Numbered from the stretch's first letter, positions 1-13,560 are shown. The stretch is DNA of 64,000 nt from Liopterus haemorrhoidalis (GCA_963971575.1 OZ020617.1:22591403-22655402), one strand, 5' to 3'. Notes: generated by a model not told the origin, from the sequence alone. Made by a program: numbers and translations.

Positions 1-221
1 GGTAAGGGATGAAAACTGGTATTTTCAAATACTTACGCTCGTTAAATCATAAGAGATATATCGATATTATGTCGAGATAAAATGTATATCTTATCAAGAT
101 CTACAAAAAAATCTCCTATACCATATGTCTATGATACTCTATCCAGGCCCAATTCACAATTTTATGATTTTAAATACACAATATTTTTACCACCAAGTTT
201 GTCGGTGAATAACATTAATAC

Positions 222-3123
222 GCACTTAATGATAAGGGAATGCCATTTGGCACACGTGTTCCTTATAAAAATTAAATCATTTTGACCCGCAGCACCTATT
301 TGTGAATCGAGGCAAATTCAAGATGGCGGCGAAACTAGCGCGCCAATTACGATAACGATAACAGATTCTTATAATACAGCAAAATAGCTAAATACATATT
401 TGTACAATGGACCTTTAGCTACAATTTGCCGCGTCGTACGCGAATTTCTGTTACTTAGTTTACAAGATACCGTCCATAATTCATTCTCAAACGCAAAAAA
501 GTGATTTCCGAAATGGCTAACGAATTTCGTATGATATGGCTCGTTTTCTATTAATTTAATGCCGTAGTTTACGAATCTGTTATCAAAATGGCGAAAATTA
601 AAAATTTTGATAGATTTTTTTCCCAAATTCGAGACATGATGATATTCTCTATCACTGCAAACCTGCGTATATTAATATTTTGTTTCAATTCTTCCTAAAT
701 CTGTAGGGCATATCCTTGGCTACAAGAATATGTGCGGAATTTTTCTCTGCGGGGCGCCAAATTTAAGGTAGAGGCCGAAATGTGTAAAATCTCAACTTCG
801 TATTATTTTGACACTCTTTATATCGTTTTCGACCAAATCGGACCTGTAAATTACAAAAATTAAATAAAAAATGGCAGATGACTTGTTATTATTCGGATTT
901 TGCCCGAAATGAACTAAAAAAAATTACATATCCGGCCGGAACGGCTGTAAATTATGACATTTAAGTAAGATACTCCATGCATATACGGAATGCATCAATT
1001 GCTTAGGTTTGTTTGCAGCACCTGGTCTCAAATGAAGCCGCTTTCGAAATAACGCTCGAAAATCGAATTTTGCTATTTACATCAAATTTGTTGAGTTGTA
1101 CATCAATTTCGGGTATATTGAAGTCGCATATTTCGAAAATGAAGTTAATTTAAAGATTTGCTACACATATGATTTTATTTTGCCCGAAAAAAATAATTAC
1201 ATGTATTCTTTGCATGTCAATGAGATTCATTACACGGCAGTGAAGTGTCTCTCCATCCAAAAGAGTAGTAAATAGCAGTTCTGACAAAATAATATACATT
1301 ACTACACACTTAATACGATTCTAATGGTGGCCGAAAACTATTCTTTCGAAAATGGTTAAAATATTCTCAGATACTTTTACCAGTTATCAGGACAACATTT
1401 TAATGTGTTGATATATCCTCTATATGTGCCAATAATACTGACTTCCTCTACTACTTAATGCTATACAAAATGAAGATATTCGATGAATTCTTATTCAACA
1501 CTAATCGTCTGAATCGAAGTCGAAACCTGGTGTGAAATATTATTTTGCATAATTAATTGAAGAAACATTTTAAATAAACTTTAATTTAAGAAATAATAAG
1601 TCATTTTTAGGATTAGAATAAATAATTATTAGGGAACGGACGTAATTAGCCCCTGAACTTGACTTGCGTTTTCATAGGCGTAGTTTTTAAAAATATAATT
1701 TTGAAATATTTTACCCCTTTAAAAATTTAAAATAAACCTAAATTAAAATTAATAACGGCAATAATCAGTACAATTGATGGCATGAATGGACATACTCTAT
1801 CTCACTAGAATTTTATCTTTACATAGGCCCACCCAATTAGTGAAGTTTCGACTTTGATTTGTAAACAAATATGAATTATTTTATAAGGTAGGACTGGAAG
1901 TCAGTATTATTAGCAAACATAAAGGAACTATCAACACATTAAAATGTTGTCCTAATAACTGATAAAAATATTAGAGAATATTTTAACCATTTTCGAAAGA
2001 ATAGTTTTCGGCCACCATAAGAATCGTATTAAGTGTGTAGTAATCTATATTATTTTGTCAGAACTGCTATTTACTACTCTTTTGGATGGAGAGACACTTC
2101 ACTGCCGTGTAATGAATCTCACTGACATGCAAAGAATACATGTAATTATTTTTTTCGGGCAAAATACAATATTATGTGTAGCAAATAATTAAATTAACTC
2201 AATTTTCGAAATCTACGACTTCAATATACCCGAAATTGATATACAACTCAACAAATTGGATGTAAATAGCAAAATTCAATTTTCGAGCGTTATTTCGAAA
2301 GCGGCTTCATTTGAGATCAGGTGCTGCAAACAAACCTAAGCAAATTGATGCATTCCGTATATGCATGGAGTATCTTACTTAAATGTCATAATTTACAGCC
2401 GTTCCGGCCGGATATGTAATTTTTTTTATTTCATTTCGGTCAAAATCCGAATAATAACAAGTCATCTGCCATTTTTTATTTAATTTTTGTAATTTATAGG
2501 TCCGATTTGGTCGAAAACGATATAAAGAGTGTCAAAATAATACGAAGTTGAGATTTTACACATTTCGGCCGCTACCTTAATTTTGGCGCTCCGCAGAGAA
2601 AAATTCCGCACATATTCTTGTAGCCAAGGATATGCCCTACAGATTTAGGAAGAATTGAAACAAAATATTAATATACGCAGAATTGCAGTGATAGAGAATA
2701 TCATCATGTCTCGAATTTGGGAAAAAATTCTATCAAAATTTTAAATTTTCGCCATTTTGATAACAGATTCGTAATCTACGGCATTAAATTAATAGAAAAC
2801 GAGCCATATCATACGAAATTCGTTAGCCATTTCGGAAATCACTTTTTTGCGTCTGAGAATGAATTATGGACGGTATCTTGTAAACTAAATAACGGAAATT
2901 CGCCTACGACGCGGCAAATTGTAGCTAAAGGTCCATTATACAAATATGTATTTAACTATTTTGCTGTATCATAAGAATCTGTTATCGTTATCGTAATTGG
3001 CGCGCTAGTTTCGCCGCCATCTTGAATTTGCCTCGATTCACAAATAGGTGCTGCGGGTCAAAATGATTTAATTTTTATAGAGAACACGTGTGCCAAATGG
3101 CATTCCATTATCATCAAGTGCAG
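222..3123. mobile_element. Foldback element with 1.2-kb inverted arms
   Basis: Two long inverted arms, about 222-1414 and 1929-3123, surround a spacer of about 515 bp. The arms read as near-identical reverse complements over their whole length (for example the 300-400 segment against 2960-3060, and 1321-1414 against 1929-2020). Both arms hold the same 85-codon open frame (369-626 minus, 2717-2974 plus), which I read as a by-product of the duplication. No transposase is seen. This fits a foldback-type DNA transposon or a head-to-head duplication. Target duplications were not identified with certainty. Confidence 0.75.
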
Positions 3124-3509
3124 TATCTTTCGACGTAGGCACCAGACTACTTGTTGAAGAAATTTTATTTTAATCAACACAAACGAATCTGAACTTATGT
3201 ATACTGAAATATGACAGAAAGTCATATGCGTCTATGATTTGAGACACGTTCAAACGTGATTGTTACAAAATTCATCGCAATAGGACATAAACACGATTTC
3301 TTGTGATAACGGCTTGGGGCACTGGCTGATGCCGTTTTCAAAACGTATACATTTTTTTTTTGTCCAACTGCGAGTAATCTGATTAGTACCGTTTTCAACA
3401 GAAATGTGATGCTAGGTATTTAAAATAAAATGGCCGTATACATTTTTTTTTCGTTAAATCATTGACTCATGCCCTTTTCGTAACAACCGATTCAAATGTA
3501 GAAAGCATG

Positions 3510-3578
3510 ACATCACACGACGTAACAAACAATTGCATTGTTCCAGAAAATACAATCGTTTGTTACGTCATGTGACGT
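3510..3578. repeat. Imperfect palindrome, 26-nt arms
   Basis: The segment 3510-3535 and the reverse complement of 3553-3578 match at 23 of 26 positions, around the core ACGTAACAAAC. It lies just outside the C-terminal end of the mariner-like transposase relic and could be part of its terminal region or an independent short element. Confidence 0.5.
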
Positions 3579-4357
3579 AACTGTGTTGATTCGCCGACGC
3601 TAGTATATCAGCCAAATGAGTACCTTTCGAGTCTTGACAGTGGTTCACTTTGTTATTAAAATTTATCATTTCAATGAATTGTTTTGGGATTATTTTTATA
3701 GACCTGTCCTTTTACGAACTCCCACAGAAAGAAGTCCAGCGGTGTCAAATCACACGATCTTGGCAGCCAGTTGACATCACCGTTTCTCGAGTATACGCGA
3801 CCTAGAAATTTCTCGTGCAATAAACTCAATGTTTCACGAGCTGTATGGGACGTAGCGCCGTCCTTCTGAAACCATATGTCATATAGGTTCATACCTTCCA
3901 TTTTCCGCCCTAAAAATTCAGTTGCCATCTGACGGTTTCGAAGCCCATTCATGCTTACAGCATTATTATCGTCATTATCGAAAAAATTTGAACCAATAAA
4001 ACTACTAAACCAAAATGTGCACCATAAAAGTTACTCTTTGTGGATACATTGGCTTTTCTTGAATTACTCGTGGGATTTCCTCTCCGCAAATGTGGCAGTT
4101 TTGCTAATTAACGTGACAACCAATTTTAAAACGTGCTTCGTCAAAAAACATGATTTTTTGATAAAAACCACTCGGCTGTTATTGTCAAAGTTACGACGTT
4201 GACAATGATTTTGCGGCTTCAATGGTTGCGTCAGTTGAAGTTTATAAGCCTTCATCAATAAATCTTTGTTCAAAATACGTAAAAGACCCAGTTACTGTGA
4301 ACGTCGAGAAATCGACATATCTAGGTCTTCAACACCACTTTCACGAACCATAGCAAT

Positions 4358-5866
4358 GTGGGAGCGGTAATTTCAGAAATAAAATTTCAATATTATCTAA
4401 AATAAAATTATTCAATTAATTAGAAATATTCAAATTATTCAAATATAAAAACTAATCTATTTTAAGATAAACATCCTTAAAGATTAGTTGAGCTATCATA
4501 TATTTTTCTAGTTAAGTGCTGAAAGGCAAGGGTAGATAATTACGGTCGTATATTTTATGATTTGTTAAAAAGATTGTTATTGTTTATCTCAAATAACATG
4601 GGCAAATGTTTACACAGACGCTGATAGGCAACTATATATTTTCAGTGATATGGACTTCGGAGGTAATTAGAATCAAAATTAATTATTTGGGGTTATGAAT
4701 TATTGGATTGAAATATGAGTCTTCAAGATAAGTTAAAAGGTTTTTATTGTTAATTGGAGAGCTGATTATTTTTACAACGACAAAAAAATGGGATTCAGAA
4801 ATCAAATTATTAATTTTAAGAAAAGGGTTGGAAAAATCTTGTGAGAGACGGAGAGTCGCGAGTTTATCATCACCGGATTCGGACGACCATCCCAAGTATT
4901 TTGATAGAGAAACCCGGTATCGTGTAGCGAACCAGAAGTAATCTGGGATTGTTAATCTATTTGAGATGAATTTGAATTTAAATATCCACAAATAATACTC
5001 ACTACTGAACTACTATTGTAGTTTTCTTTAACATTTTCTAATATAAAAGAACTTACGTTACTCAGAACCCAAAATTTATTTAAACCAATTTCACAATTCA
5101 CATAGCAAAAACTTTTCCTTAAATATTAAAAATACAATTTTCAATTGAACTGGCTTGTCTTCGTGGAAACGGAGACATTGACTTAGTGTAGAAACTTTAC
5201 TGTAATAACATTTTGTAGGTTTCTTTTTATTAAAAAATACTTGGTCATTCTTACGTCATGTTACAGATAAAACTGCTTGCTGCAACAGATGCACAACTGA
5301 AGAGATGGTATGAACACTTCGAGAAGCAGTTAACAATTCCTCAGAATAACCAAGTCATTGCGTAAAACTCAACGCCATTGCTTTCAACTTAAAATTAATA
5401 CAAGCCCTCCATATGAAGGAAACACGGCAGCAAATCCGGATTTAATTTTAAGACAGTCTTTAACGAATTGAGCGAATCTCGATAACGGGTTAAACACTGT
5501 GAGTGTTGTGAGATGTTTAACAGCTTATGAGGTGATAACGGTGATTGTGAGATATTGTGTTTGAGTCTCTCATGGGATTTTGTAGCCAGCATTAAATTGT
5601 AAGTTTTAGTGTAATTAATAACTTTCAGTCTTTAACTAAACATTAAACGTAGATTAGGTAAAAATCAGACTTTAATTCAAACACCCTTATTCCTGTCCTA
5701 AAGAATCTAAGCAACCGACCGGCGGACCTTTAGGGTTTCAGGCTTGATATCGCTCGCAAGTCTTGGAATCCACTATGTGGAAGGCCTTTCAAAGTAAGCA
5801 CCATGAAGTACATGTAATTCATTTAGCCAACCTTGACGTTTCGACCGATCCTAGAAATGTCCCCAC
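4358..5866. mobile_element. 1.5-kb insertion in the transposase relic, AGCAAT duplication
   Basis: AGCAAT occurs at 4352-4357 and 5867-5872, flanking a 1,509-bp insert that begins GTGGGAGC and ends GTCCCCAC, so its first bases are a short inverted repeat (GTGGG). The transposase coding sequence resumes on each side. No convincing protein is encoded inside. The interior contains one copy of the 497-bp repeat also found at 7273-7769. It is probably a non-autonomous DNA transposon. Confidence 0.55.
4953..5449 (+). repeat. 497-bp direct repeat, copy 1
   Basis: Almost identical to 7273-7769, exactly 2,320 bp downstream. By eye I saw one substitution (aaactcaacg against aaattcaacg). Sequence before and after the repeat differs between the two places, so it is a dispersed repeat unit, not part of a larger tandem duplication. 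Confidence 0.85.
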
Positions 5867-6109
5867 AGCAATATGCTCTTGCGAACGATCACTACGAGCG
5901 AATTGTTCTCTTGCTTCATCTTTTGCCGAACCAGTTTGTTGATATTTTCCCACAATTCTACCGATAGTTCGCCCAGATGGATTATGCAAACCGTAGATGT
6001 CACGTAATTTTCTACACACATTTTGAATTGTACGCCCATTTTTATCTAATAATTCAACAATTTGAATGCGTTGTTCTATTGTATACGACACCATTCTTAA
6101 AAATGTCAT

Positions 6110-7272
6110 AACTTCTACTTTCCAAATGTCAAAGGAACAGACACATTCAGTGTGACATCTTTAAGATATAACCTTACTAAAAAAGGCGCTCAATTTGAAA
6201 GAACCTTTAGAACTGCTAATTAGATAAGAATATTGGTACTCGAATGGGTACTCTGCTAATTACAGATAACTGTGGGATAATTGTAATTTTAAATAGAATG
6301 CCAGAATTCGAGTTTTTTAAACGATTTTGTATTTGGACTGATATGATGTTGAAGCTTCGAAGATCTGTATGTAACTGACTACAGTTGCTAAGTAAATAGC
6401 TGGATTCACGAAGTGGCCATATGATTTATGACATCTTTAAGGTAAAAAAAAAAAAAATGCATGACTATTTGTAAAATATAAAACTGGTAATTTTGGTTAT
6501 AAAATAAATGGAACTGTAAAAATACTTTGAAATATGTGAAACCCGAAGCAAATTAATAATAAAATATAATCTGGGAATTTCTATAAGATCAAAAATCATC
6601 TGCCGCAACATAACTAAAATATTTTGATGTGAAATATTATTATTAATTAAATTAGAATATAAAGAATAATAACATATTTACTAAGGCAGATAAAAGACAT
6701 TTATTGATATTATGAACTTAGACAATATATTTTAACCATCGATCTTATATTGCTGTTGAAATAATTTTTTCCTTTTTGAATTATTTCATAACTATTTGTT
6801 TAAACTTAATGAAATCTAGATAGTTCATAATATACAATTTTTATTTGTTTTAATTATATTAAATATTGTACATTATGGCCTCGTCATTTTAAAAATTCCT
6901 AAGTGGTGCTTAAGATTTAGCGAATTATTTTAAAAACATATTTAAACACGGCTGTTAATGACAATTTTGGTTTGACACCTATAAACCGTTCTATGCAAGA
7001 TATTTCTGTATTTGACTTTAATTTATTTGCTACTAACATCGAAATTCCACATTGAGACTTCAGTCATTAAATTTCTATTCAAAGAATATTCCATTGACAA
7101 AACTATATAAATTTCTGTATTTATATTGTCAAATACAGCAAATAACGAAATATTATTTATTACTATTCATGGATTTTTATCGAAAGGTTCAAGAATAACA
7201 CTTAGAACGCAGGAAATGGATTGGAAAATGAACTAATACATTTTGAAAACCAGAATTAGATTGTAGATGAAA
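6110..7272. other. AT-rich spacer, nothing recognised
   Basis: No credible coding sequence or element end is seen. The first bases upstream of the transposase start should hold the outer end of that transposon, but I could not fix a terminal inverted repeat. There is a short A-run at 6446-6458. Confidence 0.5.
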
Positions 7273-7769
7273 AATCTATTTGAGATGAATTTGAATTTAA
7301 ATATCCACAAATAATACTCACTACTGAACTACTATTGTAGTTTTCTTTAACATTTTCTAATATAAAAGAACTTACGTTACTCAGAACCCAAAATTTATTT
7401 AAACCAATTTCACAATTCACATAGCAAAAACTTTTCCTTAAATATTAAAAATACAATTTTCAATTGAACTGGCTTGTCTTCGTGGAAACGGAGACATTGA
7501 CTTAGTGTAGAAACTTTACTGTAATAACATTTTGTAGGTTTCTTTTTATTAAAAAATACTTGGTCATTCTTACGTCATGTTACAGATAAAACTGCTTGCT
7601 GCAACAGATGCACAACTGAAGAGATGGTATGAACACTTCGAGAAGCAGTTAACAATTCCTCAGAATAACCAAGTCATTGCGTAAAATTCAACGCCATTGC
7701 TTTCAACTTAAAATTAATACAAGCCCTCCATATGAAGGAAACACGGCAGCAAATCCGGATTTAATTTTT
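7273..7769 (+). repeat. 497-bp direct repeat, copy 2
   Basis: Second copy of the sequence at 4953-5449. It ends at the same place (AATCCGGATTTAATTTT), after which the two flanks diverge. The very high identity implies a recent duplication or transposition. Confidence 0.85.
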
Positions 7770-8104
7770 GCAGAATTTTTAAAGGTTAATCTGACATTTT
7801 CTTCACATCTATTACTGTCAATGCTGTCATCTGTCTGGAATTACAATTTCATAACTTTAAGACAGAAGGACTATTAGTTGCAATTCACTAAAACGTGAGT
7901 CAATGCAAAAACTGAAACAAGCATTACATTGTTAAGGGCAGTTTATAATTTTTTTACCCATATCATTACCAGTATACTGGGGATTCCAATATACGAGGAA
8001 ATAACGATAAAAAACATGTTTTAAATAAAAAGATAAACTATTTTAAGTAAAAAAAGAGTTTGTTTTGTATAAAATAAAAATATATTTGTTTTGTGCCAAC
8101 CCTG

Positions 8105-8300
8105 GTTAGGACATATAAATGCACGTCTGACACCGGAGCAGGCTGGCTTCCGACCTCAAAGATCCCACATAGACCAAAGTAACTGCTTATGGATTATAAT
8201 CAATTATCGTGAATAATTAACCAATAATAATGGCGAAGACCAATGTATGTACCTCGTGTTTATGGACTTTTTATAGCATGTGGTGCTATGCAATAGGGAT
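8105..8300 (+). pseudogene. Non-LTR reverse transcriptase fragment
   Basis: Conceptual translation gives RLTPEQAGFRPQRSHIDQ followed by a degenerate stretch with stops and YLVFMDFL. This is the fingers-to-palm region of a non-LTR reverse transcriptase (the QAGFRP block and then the block with the first catalytic aspartate). Only about 65 codons survive and stops interrupt them, so it is a dead fragment. The resemblance is to RTE-like or related endonuclease-type elements; the clade is uncertain. Confidence 0.65.
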
Positions 8301-8305
8301 GATGA

Positions 8306-8640
8306 TGGGTATCCAGGTATTCGTTATCCAATCCGTTAAAATTGTACTCGGTTCCAATTTTGATTACCCATTACCCGTTTTCTACCCATTGCCCGTTTAC
8401 TTTTAATGGGTAGAGGATAATTAACGGGTAATTGTAAGGTATATTGAGCATTTCTGTTTATTTTGTAAAGTTTTTTTTTTTTTTCTAAGTATTTTGTTGT
8501 AAACATTTTTCCCATCCTTTCTCATTATTGGAAAAATAAAAAGATGGAAGTGAGCAGCAGGTGGCTTTTTAGTCCTTTTTATCTTTACTTAACAAGTAGC
8601 GGGTAATTAACGGGTAGGAGGAAATTCCGGTTCCAAACAT
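8306..8640. repeat. Region of repeated ACGGGTAATT / ATTACCCGTT words
   Basis: The words ATTACCCGTT, CTACCCATT and AACGGGTAATT recur on both strands (8364-8440 and 8580-8620), giving short internal inverted repeats. It looks like a small dispersed repeat. No coding sequence is seen. Confidence 0.4.
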
Positions 8641-10939
8641 TTTTAATTCTCGTCAATCCTACTCTGCAATCAAGGACGATTTATAAAATACCTTTGTAGT
8701 GCGTGTTTTATGTATCACAAATATATGAGATCTGCAATTTAACATAAGTTCTGAACCATCTTTATTTGATTTTGTTGAAATTCTCGGTAAATACCTCTGT
8801 AACAAGTCTTCCGCTTTCCGAGACAGAACGATTGGGGGAACGTTTAAAACCGGGAAATCCAGAACATTTATAAATGTTTGCCAGCACCGATTGATGAACG
8901 TGGTACCTTATATATAGTTAGCCATACACTAATCAACTATGCTACAGTCCGTCTTCAGTTTCTGTACCGTATAGACCAGTGGACAGGTACGTAGGCCGTA
9001 AGCCACGATATTGAAATCCTTTTGTCAAAGTAGATGGCGTAAACTAGCAATAGATGGCATCAATATGAACGAATAAATATAGAACTAGTCACACAAGTAC
9101 GCAGATGTCAGAAACTGTTGTCAAACTAGCTGTAAGTAGCTCTGTGCCCATCTCTTAATTTTTCTATTTCTCTCTCTCTCTCTCTTGGATCAATTGTAGT
9201 TAGTCAATGGTTAGACTCAATTTTACGCATTTATGCTCCTAAGGCAGGCATTTAAAAATATCTTCTTCGGCGATATTGTGTCGACTTGCCTCACATATTT
9301 CTCTATTTAAACTTTATTGATCACCATGTCGTCATTAAGTCTGACTTGAAAAGTAGTATTGATGTATATGTTCAAATTGCTAGTGTACCTAGAATCGACT
9401 CTCGCATTCACTTACTCTTCCATTACTGCCCATAGTTGAATCGAATTGAATGCTTTTTGATAATCTACAAACTCCAAATGGAGGAGAATTATTTCCCACT
9501 TTTAAGACAAAACTTCATATTTAATTGCAATCGTTTGTATCAATAACATAAATTTCCAATCTTTAAAATATATAAAAATGAACGCCTGTCTATCTGTCGG
9601 TCGGTATGTTATCTTAAACCTCGAGAATGGCTGAACCGATTTTGAATCAGTTTTCGCCAACTGTTTTCGATTATTGTAAATTTATCTGAAAAGGTTTTAA
9701 GTTATATATTATTCTTGAATAAGATGAGTTACGTCCGTAAGTTAGTATAGTTGATGAGATAATGAGATTCAGAACAGTCCGATCGAAAAATCGACTGGTC
9801 AGAATCCCATTATCTCGGTATGACACCAGGATTCGGATCAATTAAGAAGTATGTGGAAATAAGTCGGAAAAATCTTGTGTACCGCACGTTAAAATTGTTC
9901 CGGCGTCTAAACTATAAAAGTATATCGAAAATATATATAACAGGCTTTTAAGATTTAATTTTACTACAAAAATGTCCGTAAAAGCATAAATCCCAGATCA
10001 ACAGATAATTCTCAATGATCCTTCATATTTCATTTCCAACGAAAACTACAACGTTCAGTTGGCTGTCTAATATCGTCGCAACCCTTAAAGATGTTCGAAA
10101 ATAATTACTTCAATGGCAAGACTATTTAATTAAGGGAAAAAATCCGTTGATCTATATATCTACGGTTTATAAATCTAGAGAAATTACAGAAAAAACGTAT
10201 ATAATAAATATATTAATCTGGTGGGGGTACCTATACACGCAATGCTGGCAAGTCTGGTTGTTGTATGTGTCAGAGCGGAGTGTCAGGTATCGTGCATTTA
10301 TCTATGTAAAAAGGACGATAGTGTAACTTAAATATATAATTTTATATTTGAACAATTTTAGTCTCCTGCCCTTACATATAAATTCGTCGATACCACTTGA
10401 GACGTACAAAATTCAGTAAATTATTCAATCGTGTCTATAAAATACTATTTAAATACTTTAGGGTTACTACCTCGCGAACTACGTTAAAAAGTGCTTTCAC
10501 AAACTATTTTCTTCCACAATCTTAGCCTGCCCAATCTGTGTAATGGAACTAGACTACAAATATCATCTTTGAAGAACCACACAGTGGATGCCACCATACT
10601 GACATGTTGTGGAAGCGGAGTGCAAGTATGCATACCAAGAATCCCAATGATGTTTCTCTAATCTCCCATTCAATTTTAATAGACTTCATCTCGTGGCCGG
10701 CTGATGAGTGCTTCTCAAACGAGTATGTATGTGGCATTTTCTCGAGTTTCCGGAACACTTATACGTATTATCATCAAGTGACTGTACTACTAATGTCAAT
10801 TATAAAAAAGTCCTTACTTAAACAATTTTTTCATTAACACCGTTGAAATTCAAAACATATAGGGGGCTGTTAAATATCTGCCGCAAATACTCATTTTGCC
10901 ATATGCACTGATTTCCTGGTAGCAGCGACCGAGATACAA
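8641..10939. other. Spacer with a CT microsatellite and a dispersed repeat
   Basis: No gene recognised. A (TC)n run lies at about 9164-9186. Around 9570-9700 there is a dispersed-repeat-like stretch (ATATAAAAATGAACGCCTGT, later GGCTGAACCGATTTT), a wording often seen near ends of insect Helitron-type or related repeats, though I cannot define its borders. Short open frames at 10549-10837 show no family features. Confidence 0.4.
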
Positions 10940-11462
10940 AATGTAAAGAGCAGATTGAAAAGTGTAAGAACAATCCAGGATATGGTCCACCATACTAAAT
11001 TCACCCGAGACTTGAACGTAACAATTGTTTGGATGCCCAATCACGCTGGAATTTCAGGCAATGAACTTGCAGACAGCACTTCGAAAAACAGCAAAAACTC
11101 AGGAACATCGCAATACCCGCAAAAGACTTCCAACAAACAATTAGAGAAAAGGCAAAAAACATCAAAGCTATTTATGGAAAAATGTCTCCAATAATAAACT
11201 GTGTCAAGTTTAAGAAGACACAAGTATATGGATCATTGACAGAAGTACGAAAAAACAAAATATGCTGACCAGACTGAGAATTGGGCACACTAAAATCACA
11301 CACGAACACCTACTTGCACGAAGTGAACCCAAAATTTGTACACAGTGCAATACCACTCTTACAGTGGAACACATAGCAATAAACTGTCCTAAAAATTGTA
11401 CCAACCAAAATAAATACAAGATACCAGGCACCATGAAAGAAGCAATCCTGAACAACGCTTGA
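10940..11462 (+). pseudogene. Non-LTR retrotransposon RNase H and C-terminal zinc fragment
   Basis: The frame 10955-11194 reads VTIVWMPNHAGISGNELADS, the C-terminal half of the RNase H domain found after the reverse transcriptase in I/Jockey/R1-type non-LTR elements. After a frame change, 11262-11462 reads LTRLRIGHTKITHEHLLARS and then CTQCNTTLTVEHIAINCP, the conserved cysteine/histidine block near the end of ORF2. The upstream half of RNase H and the reverse transcriptase are missing. It is a 5'-truncated, frameshifted retrotransposon end. Confidence 0.8.
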
Positions 11463-13560
11463 TAAACTTCCTAAATGAAGAAAAACTAACGAATGAAATA
11501 TAAATTATATGTATGTAAGTAACAGGAATATGTAATAGAATAAATCTAATAACCAATAACTGACGGTAAAAACCGTGTTATTGAAGCGTCTCTAAAAAAA
11601 GATTAAGAAAAAAAGACTATTTGTGCAAGAGGCACATATTTATAACATGGTATAGTAAACCAAAAATATATACTGGAACCATACTAAAAGAATTCGCACC
11701 AAACCTGAAGTAGCGGGTCAAGGCTAGTTAAGAATAAAAATAAAAGCACTCAAATTACGAATGTTTAAATTTAATGTGAATTTAAACAGAAATCAGCAAG
11801 AAGCAAATGATTTATCTTAAGTTCATGACACTTTACGTTAATCTTCATTCTTTCTCAATCCTGTCCATATTTCAGATATAGTGTGGTATATAAGCTTGTT
11901 GCCCAGATTTAGAATTGGTCTTTTAAACTAACCGATCGTTGTATTTTCCAAGATTTAAAGAACAAATTATTAGTTTATGGTTTTTGGGTGACATAAAGAG
12001 ACAAATCTAACTTGAGCTTGGCTTACTGTACCGTACAGTATTATTTACTTACAAGACAAAAGTTCAAATATAATTGCAAAATATATGTGACTTACACGTA
12101 AATAAGAATAAAAATAAAAGCTTTTGTAATGAATCTCTTAAATCACGTTGACAAACATTATGCTTTTAATTTCATTTGTTATGCAGGAAATATTTTAGGG
12201 TTTCAAAATTATTAGAATTGTGCATTCGGTAATGTTTCTTTGTTTTGTTCAAAATTTGACTGTTAGAATAAAAATGTAATACATTTAAATTTTTAAACAC
12301 TGTCATTTCCTGGAATATTGTTATACTTGGTGTATAAACTTTTTTCAATTTAGAATAAGGGATCAGATTCGTTAGATACAGAGAGAGATAGATAGCGCCT
12401 TTTCGGTTCGCGACTAGCATGCGGCAACTCTGAATTCTTGAAGAATACTCTTGGGCAATTATCCGGTGGCCTAACATTAAATTCTATTAGACTTTTACTT
12501 TTCAAATATATTTAAAGTGTACATTTTGTGTTAATAAACTCAAACTTAATTCTGAACCAATTTTTATTGAATGTGCTGTAATTCCTTATATTAAATCCAA
12601 GTGTAAATAACAATTGAGATGGACCACAAGATGACCGTCGGTTGGTAAGTACCAAAATATACCATTGAATTCACTTATCATATTGTTGCACCCTGGATAA
12701 CTCGCGCCTCGTACTTGAATCCTTGATGCCGAAATCTCATTTTAGTATGAAATCATAATTATATAAATTAAACATTAAGCATTTCGAGATGTTTACGTTA
12801 AACCACTGGCTCGCTACACTTTCAAACTATGTTGTTCATTGAAAGTGACTTTAAACTGATCAATTTAAAATTAGATTTCCATACTGATTTGAATGTCCAG
12901 GCGAGAGACTTTTATTAGGTTTATAATCAAGTGTAATTGTGACCCAGTTAAATTAAGCTCGGACATCGAGGTCAGTATCTTCCCTACATATTCTTTAAGT
13001 TGAAAATAGGTTAAACCATACATTAACATACATACATATATACATGAGGATACGAGAAAGCAATCTGATACACTTTCCATTATAGCGATCTGTCAGTTTT
13101 TTATGAATAACCTATTTTTCATTTATATTTGCATATTTGTGAAGCTTGAAAGTGAAAAGCTGAAATATGATAAGTAAGCCAGAAGATTGATACCAACAAG
13201 GTTATGTTATGAAAACAATGCGGAATAAATACCCATTATGTTAATTGTTTGGAAAATCTTTTTTTAATGTACTTGCAGATAACATTTTCATACAAAATAA
13301 AATTACTTATGACTAGAGTGCGGGAAAATGCTTTTGCATATTCTAAAAGTTAAATTTAAAAAATTATCCTTTTTTGGTAAATTATTCCTAAAATAATTAT
13401 TTTTATCATTTAAGAATTACAATGACACGTTTGTCATTTATTGGTCTTCGAGTTTTACAATGCACACGTGTGGGGTATCGTCAAGTTTCATAAAATAAAT
13501 ACTATGGTGAAACATTTGTAGAATCGTATGATCAAATAGAGTAATAAAAACCAAAATACA
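11463..13560. other. AT-rich spacer, nothing recognised
   Basis: Open frames in this stretch (such as 12172-12477 and 12871-13080, minus) are AT-rich, carry no domain signature and have no homologous copy elsewhere in the window. The first few hundred bases may be the 3' untranslated part of the preceding retrotransposon fragment. Confidence 0.45.

Larger units (their letters stand above)
3671..6109 (-). pseudogene. Tc1/mariner-superfamily transposase relic, split by an insertion
   Basis: Read leftward, 6109-5873 gives an N-terminal helix-turn-helix part (VSYTIEQRIQIVELL, then RTIGRIVGKYQQTGSAK). After a gap, 4351-4064 resumes with the middle part (SISRRSQ, stop, LGLLRILNKDLL, LQLTQPLKPQNHC), and 3952-3671 gives the C-terminal DDE part (WFQKDGATSHTARETLSLL and DVNWLPRSCDLTPLDFFLW). 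There is at least one stop and one frameshift between 4330 and 3952, so it is dead. The pieces are in the right order and strand for a single transposase interrupted by the 4358-5866 insertion. The family belongs to the Tc1/mariner superfamily; the exact clade is not decided here. Confidence 0.8.

Noticed and set aside
369..626. 85-codon open frame conserved in both foldback arms (also 2717-2974)
   Set aside because: The conservation follows from the arms being inverted copies; no domain, no promoter and the substitutions do not look protein-constrained.
12172..13080. Minus-strand frames of 101 and 69 codons
   Set aside because: AT-driven open frames with no domain or repeat support.
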